Of a DNA stretch of 64,000 nucleotides, positions 27,201 to 33,466 are shown piece by piece. The position numbers were made by a program, and so were the translations under genes. The DNA comes from Scolanthus callimorphus. Lineage: Eukaryota > Cnidaria > Anthozoa > Actiniaria > Edwardsiidae. Position 1 is the stretch's first letter; every line of letters starts with the position of its first letter. The stretch covers positions 4,978,523 through 5,042,522 of the forward strand of contig CM066925.1 of NCBI GenBank assembly GCA_033964015.1, in the 5' to 3' direction. Below the pieces are notes generated by a model. It did not search any database. It was not told the origin of the DNA and saw only the letters and a list, made by a program, of their open reading frames with translations.

Positions 27201-30200
27201 TTCTGGATAAGTGTGTCAGAGTATCTACCAAATGCAATCTCTGGAAAACCTGCATGAGCAAAATTGCCCTGGAAATAAAAAAAAAACAGTGTTCAATGTT
27301 AATTTTTTGGTTGATGACAATGATCTTCACTGGTTTGATCGGGTCCCACATTGGATTAATTGAAAACCGAGCTACCAAGCTCTGATCCTAGGGCAAAATG
27401 TTGAACAAGAGTTGCATCAAAATATTTTGAAGGATAGAACATTTCTAAGAAATGCGTAATTAGTATTGTAAGTGAACAACAGCTGAAGGTGTCACTCTAT
27501 TTTCAAACAGTATCATTTTGCACTTGCTGAATAGTTTATTTGCCTAATGCGCACAGGTTTTATTTTGCATGAATTTTGAATGAGATGTGATGTCATATGA
27601 AACCCAAGGTTGAACAAAGCTGGTCCACCATACGTCTATGTTTCCTTATTCTAATGGACGATTCCAGCTAATAAGTGCGCACGCTCTTTTTTAGTATTCA
27701 GATATGCCGAAGCCATGTCCCAAAACCACCAGAATGCAGCACGCGCTTTTTAACAGTTTGTTTGACACACATGCGTTTTAGCTGGAATCGTCCATTCACT
27801 CGCCCACTCAAATTATATTAATGAAGTCAGGAGCGTAACTACACTTAGGGCTTCAAATTGTTTCAATGGTACGCAAATCTGTAGTTTTGAATCTTAGAGC
27901 TTAGAGCATGGGCGTACAAATTGTTCATAGATAGGTTACATTTCAGGACGCAGCTGCGTACTTTATGTGTATGATAGCTACGCTCCTGGACATGTTCACA
28001 ACTTGTCTGGGAGGTGAGATGCAAGCGGAGGTACTGTAAGGATTGACAGAAGGGAAAAATTTGCCCTTGCTTTATTTCTAATTTTCCAAGCCCCTAAATG
28101 TTGACACAATACCTTCATGTATATCAAGTTGAGCTCCTTAACCCCTGTCGTAGCATCCATATGGTAGAGCTCATAGAACTTCCCAACCTGTATTGAAACG
28201 GATTGAATTATGTTCAGAAGTTTGACTATCGCCATACTCGACTTCGTCTCGTTGACTATTCACAGATATTGAGTAACTGTTTTAGTATAATTACTGAAGT
28301 GACTTTAAGATTTTTGACACAAAATTCTTGTTAGGGGTATTTTCTTTAGTTTCTCGTAATAAAGTGCGCGCGCGATCCATGAGCATGTGACAACCATGGC
28401 AATCATGCAGAAGGGGTGAAAACCATGCCAGAGATTTGACAATCATGCCAGGCGTGGCAATCATGCTGGAGTCTTAACAATCATGCCAGGGGTGTAGCAA
28501 TAATACCAGATGAGTGAAAATCATACCAGATGTGTGACAGTCATGCAGGAGGCGTAACAATCATGACAGATGTGTGACAATCATGACTTGGCGATCATGA
28601 CAATCATGACGTGACAATTGTGACAAAGGTGTGACAATCATACCAGATGACGTGTGACAATCATGCCAGAGCCGTAACAATCATGCCACAGTCATGACAA
28701 TCATGCCAGTGGCGTGACAATCAAGCCAGTGGTGTGACGATCATCCCAGAGGCATGACTGTGACAATCATGCCACAAGCGTGACAATCATGCCAGAGGCG
28801 TGACGGTGACAATCAAATCAGAGAATAATGTGCTAGGTGTGACAATCATTATGAATAAAAATGGACACTTTACCTTGAAAAACAGCACTGTGTCAAAGTG
28901 CTCACTTTTGAGCTGCCACCACTGCCTCATGGCCTGAAACATAATCATCATTATACTGAACAAACTACATGGATGTTAGTAGTATAGTAGGGGCCGGATT
29001 ACCCCGTAAGTAATTCGGGCCCTACTATACTACTGATGTTGATGAAAACAGAACATATTATAATGCTGAGACATTGTAATGATCTGTATTTAGTGTCCAT
29101 TGTTGGCAGTGATACAGTGATGGCCTCACACTGCTGTGATCCTGGAGTGGCATCCCAGCCAGAGCAGAATCTTATATATTAAAATCTTCATATTAAAATC
29201 TTCTCCTCGCACTTGTGCCGCACGTGCGTGCAACACAGGAAAGCCTGGAACGTTCTCTTGGGTTCAAAAAATGGTTTGATAGACTGTTATAACGGTCTGA
29301 TAACGGTTTCCGGTTTCAAGGAAAAGTCATTAAGTTACGTTTTCCCCATGGAGTATCACATACATGTATTTATGAGCTCTGAATTTGAAGATTACAGAGT
29401 CTTCTGCCCATTTCTTTTCAGTAAGAAAATTTCAGGAAGTAAATCATCTAAACCGTTTTCATCCAAAGGGCAACAGGTTATTAAAACTAGAGACGAGTTT
29501 CCCATCTGAGACGAGTTTCTTGCCTTGAATTATGGTTCCCTGTTCTTGTGTGATCACATGAAAACAATATTTTTGAAGGAGAAAGTTTAGACAGATAACA
29601 AGCAAGTGTTTCTGAGCAGAATGACATAAAGCAGGAACTTTTTCTGACATGAAACTCGTCTCAGGAAAGTTTTCCGTCTCTAGTGTCAATACGGCTAATA
29701 ACCAAGGTCACCGAGGACTGGTCAAAGAACCGTGACACAAACACGAAATTTACAGATAAATTGAACATACGAAACAATATTATTAAGAGGCATTGGGATT
29801 GTTATCTAGGTACTTACTGGTGTAACTTCCTTTGAAGTCAAATACGACTGTGGCACCTATAGAAAATGCACAACAAGAGTTAATTTACAATAAGGAATAT
29901 TGGTTTAGCATGTTATTTGACACAGCCATCGTCAGTCATCTGAAATCCGCTCTAAAATATTTGAGTAATACAACACAGATTGTAATAAAAAATCACTGTG
30001 TTTATGAACTCACCAGAAGAGTCTTAGGGTCATATTCAGGATGAGACATTGGTCTTCCATGCATGTCTCTGCAAGTAAACAAGAGATCATTCGATGCGCT
30101 GGGTGTGGAAATGCATATTTTGGCTTTCTCCGCATAATGCACATAATCTGCCAATTCAGCATAATCACGCATAATTTCCCAAAATTTTGTGAAAGTCATT

Positions 30201-33200
30201 GAAAAGGCATCATTACTTGGTGAATTTCAAACTTTCTTACAATTTTTTTTCTCACAAAAGTGATACATTTCTTCTAAAATCGTCTGTTCAACAACTCGAT
30301 AGAAATGAATATAACAGCAAGGAGTTCTATGCTAATCGTGTTGATCTGGGAACTGATGTTGACAAGAAATAAAAAGTACCTAGTTAAAAATTGGCCAAAT
30401 AACTAAAAATACAGTAATTCCAGCTGAGCAAGATAGACTTAAACACATGTTTGTGCTTTGGATATTTTGCAAAGTAAAACAAACGGGAGAACGCTAAACA
30501 CGATAAACACAGTCGACTTTATGCAGTTCACATTGATCAATTGCTTACATCATGCTTTTGCATGGATTTTTCACGACCTGGTTTTATAAAAGCTCTTACA
30601 ATCAAAACCAGTAGAGTGTCAATTCTGGCGCGAAAAGATTGGTCACGTAGTAGTGAAATTTTGATCACGTGCTCACTTTTTCGTGTACCACGTGATCAGA
30701 TATTTTTCAGACCTAGGTGCAAGTTGACGTAAACAACTAGGGATCTTTTCTAGAGTTCACTAGCAATTCTTTGGTAAGAAAAACTTTTAAATGGCCCGCT
30801 TGACGTTAGTCACTAAGTAACACACTGTAGTGAGGTGTATGCTACTCCCACACCCAAGAAAATCACTCACTTCCTTTTGCTTTCTTTTAACCATTCCAAC
30901 TTCTCATGTCTGTATGTCCCTCCCCCAGCACCTGCATCACCATCATCAGTTGCAGCAGGTGATGACGCCATCTGGAATTTAGCCAGTGAGGTGGCAGCCT
31001 TGCTTGCAGAGTTATTAATCTTACTCGCAAAGGCTGACGGCAGTATAGGAGTTGCGCTCGCCTTTGGTGGAGGTTTGGGCTGTGGGGTACTGACGCCATT
31101 TACAAGTTTTCCTTTCTTTTGCATAGGTGTGGAGGTAGACCCTCTCTTTCGTTTCCTGGATGTTTCGACCTTGACAATAAAAACATACAGAATCATTTGC
31201 ATAGAATTTAGCATGTTAACCTATTAATTGAAAACTCCTTGCCATACCTTGATATCATCTTCTTCCTCATTCTCTGATGGTGTTGAGATCTCTTCTTCCT
31301 CAGCTCCACTACTTACACTTTCATCACTCCCCTCACTTTCAGGTTTAAAATCCTCTGAAAATATGAAAAATGGCGCCATAGTATGGCTAGGTTTACATTG
31401 TATAGACTGGGTACCCTGTGTACCCTGCCTCGTGTTCTGTGAGCATGCTCCCTAAGATCATCGTTCACGGTCCGGGCGCCATGGCCGCCATGTTGTAATA
31501 AAGTGTTCGTGGTGGATCAACCTGACTCTTTCCTTTATCCAAGTATGGCGTGGTGTCCAGCGGTGGGATCGGATTACTGCTGATCCTCTGGTCTTCCAGA
31601 GGAGAAGGAGAATGGTACTACAAGAGGCATTCATGTTGGGTTTTGTACGTAATTTGTACGGTTCACGCCCGGCAAAAGGTCCGGTTGGAGCGACATTTTC
31701 TACACGTGGTAGGGCAGATATGGGCCCGTGCCGTGTTCCACACAACTTATTGACTGATTTAACAATTACATTTGATTAACATTTTCACGTAAAACGATTC
31801 ATCTGGACGATTTTTCAAGCGAACCTGCAATCAATTGATCTACGAGGCGAAGCTACAAAACGCATTTGCATTCGCATTTGCTCCAGACTTAACCCATGGA
31901 TTTGTCGATACATTTATTACCAGCTTTTGACTCTGTTCATTTTGGGTTTGACCCTTATTTACATTGGAATTGACCCTTATTTTCATCTGGATTTGACCCT
32001 TATTTTCACAACCCGGCTTTGACTCCGATTCACGATCTTCAATTCTCAACGCAACCACGTGCAACCATCCAAGGCCCAAGCCAAGATCAATTGAACAGAA
32101 CAGATTATCACCTACCATCCTCTTTGCTGACCTCAGCCCTGCTACAAGACCTCTCAAGGACACTATAATTTACTGGACTCTAGATACCTCAATTTTATTT
32201 ATGCTATTATTTAATTTATCATGGACTCACCTTGGACCCTTTTTTCTAGGCATTTCTATCTCTGTTTACCTTTATTTACTTATTACTCTATATTTATTTA
32301 CATAGCATACCTGTTTTGCATACCTAACATTCTTTACCACATGCGATGTTTTATTTAGTCATTTCTTAGACCCAGGGGTAGTTCTGTTGTTTGTCTTGTT
32401 TCCTTTTTCACGTTGTTTGTCATTTCATTGTCAACATTGTACTTGTTCACATGTTTCATTCCAGTAGAGTTATATTCCATCCCACTCCATGTCGTTGTTA
32501 CATATTTGTATTGCTATCTCCAGAGAAGGGAGGGGAAGGAAAAAAAAAGTGGTCACCCCCCACCCCCATACATGGTACCACCGGTAGCCATGTATGGTAT
32601 GTCATGTTGAGTGTATACACCTGTCTCCATCGTGTACCTGTGACCGTGCTAACACACCCACACTGTAGTCATGTGTATGTAGCCCAGTGGAACTCGTATA
32701 CACCTGTGATGTAGTGTAACGTGTACAGTGTTTTGTTTTAAGCCATTGTCTCTGTGTCCACCCTCGATCCGTATGTATTGGTTACTCTGATTTCATTTAG
32801 GAAACGTTATATTTCCTTAGCTGTACTTGTGTACTTTACCAGTTGGATATTGTACATAACTTACATTAGTTGCTTACTCCTATTTTTCAATTCATTTCAT
32901 GTAAGAGAAAAGAAACAGGTTGCACCATAGTATGGCTAGTTTACATTGTATAGACTGGGTACCCTGTGTACCCTGCCTCGTGTTCTGTGAGCATGCTCCC
33001 TAAGATCATCGTTCACGGTCCGGGTGCCATGGCCGCCATGTTGTAATAAAGTGTTCGTGGTGGATCAACCTGACTCTTTCCTTTATCCAAGTATGGCGTG
33101 GGATAGTGCAATAAAGAGATGGGGTCAACATGCTCGTTTTTGCTCTTACTGTTCAATAAATTTTTCCAATTCAAAAATTACAAAAAAGTTCCCTTTTGTT

Positions 33201-33435
33201 TTTGTATAGGTAATTATAATCGTGATATCTGTTTAGTTTTAAACTTGTTTAGTAATGATGCAGAAAATACATATCCAATTGGGCTAATGAAGCAAGAAAA
33301 TGAGCAACTAATTACTCAGCTCATACATGCTGGAGTATGTCAATCCTCTTGAGAAAAAAAAAAAAAAAAAAAATCCATACCCCCTTTCTCTCCCCCCCCC
33401 CCCTATGGAAGGAATTGGAAACTCCAGAGGGGTGT

Positions 33436-33466
<31 letters not shown>

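Noticed and set aside
28380..28850. Short regular repeats resembling CRISPR
   Set aside because: 20-bp imperfect units in direct contact, no spacers.
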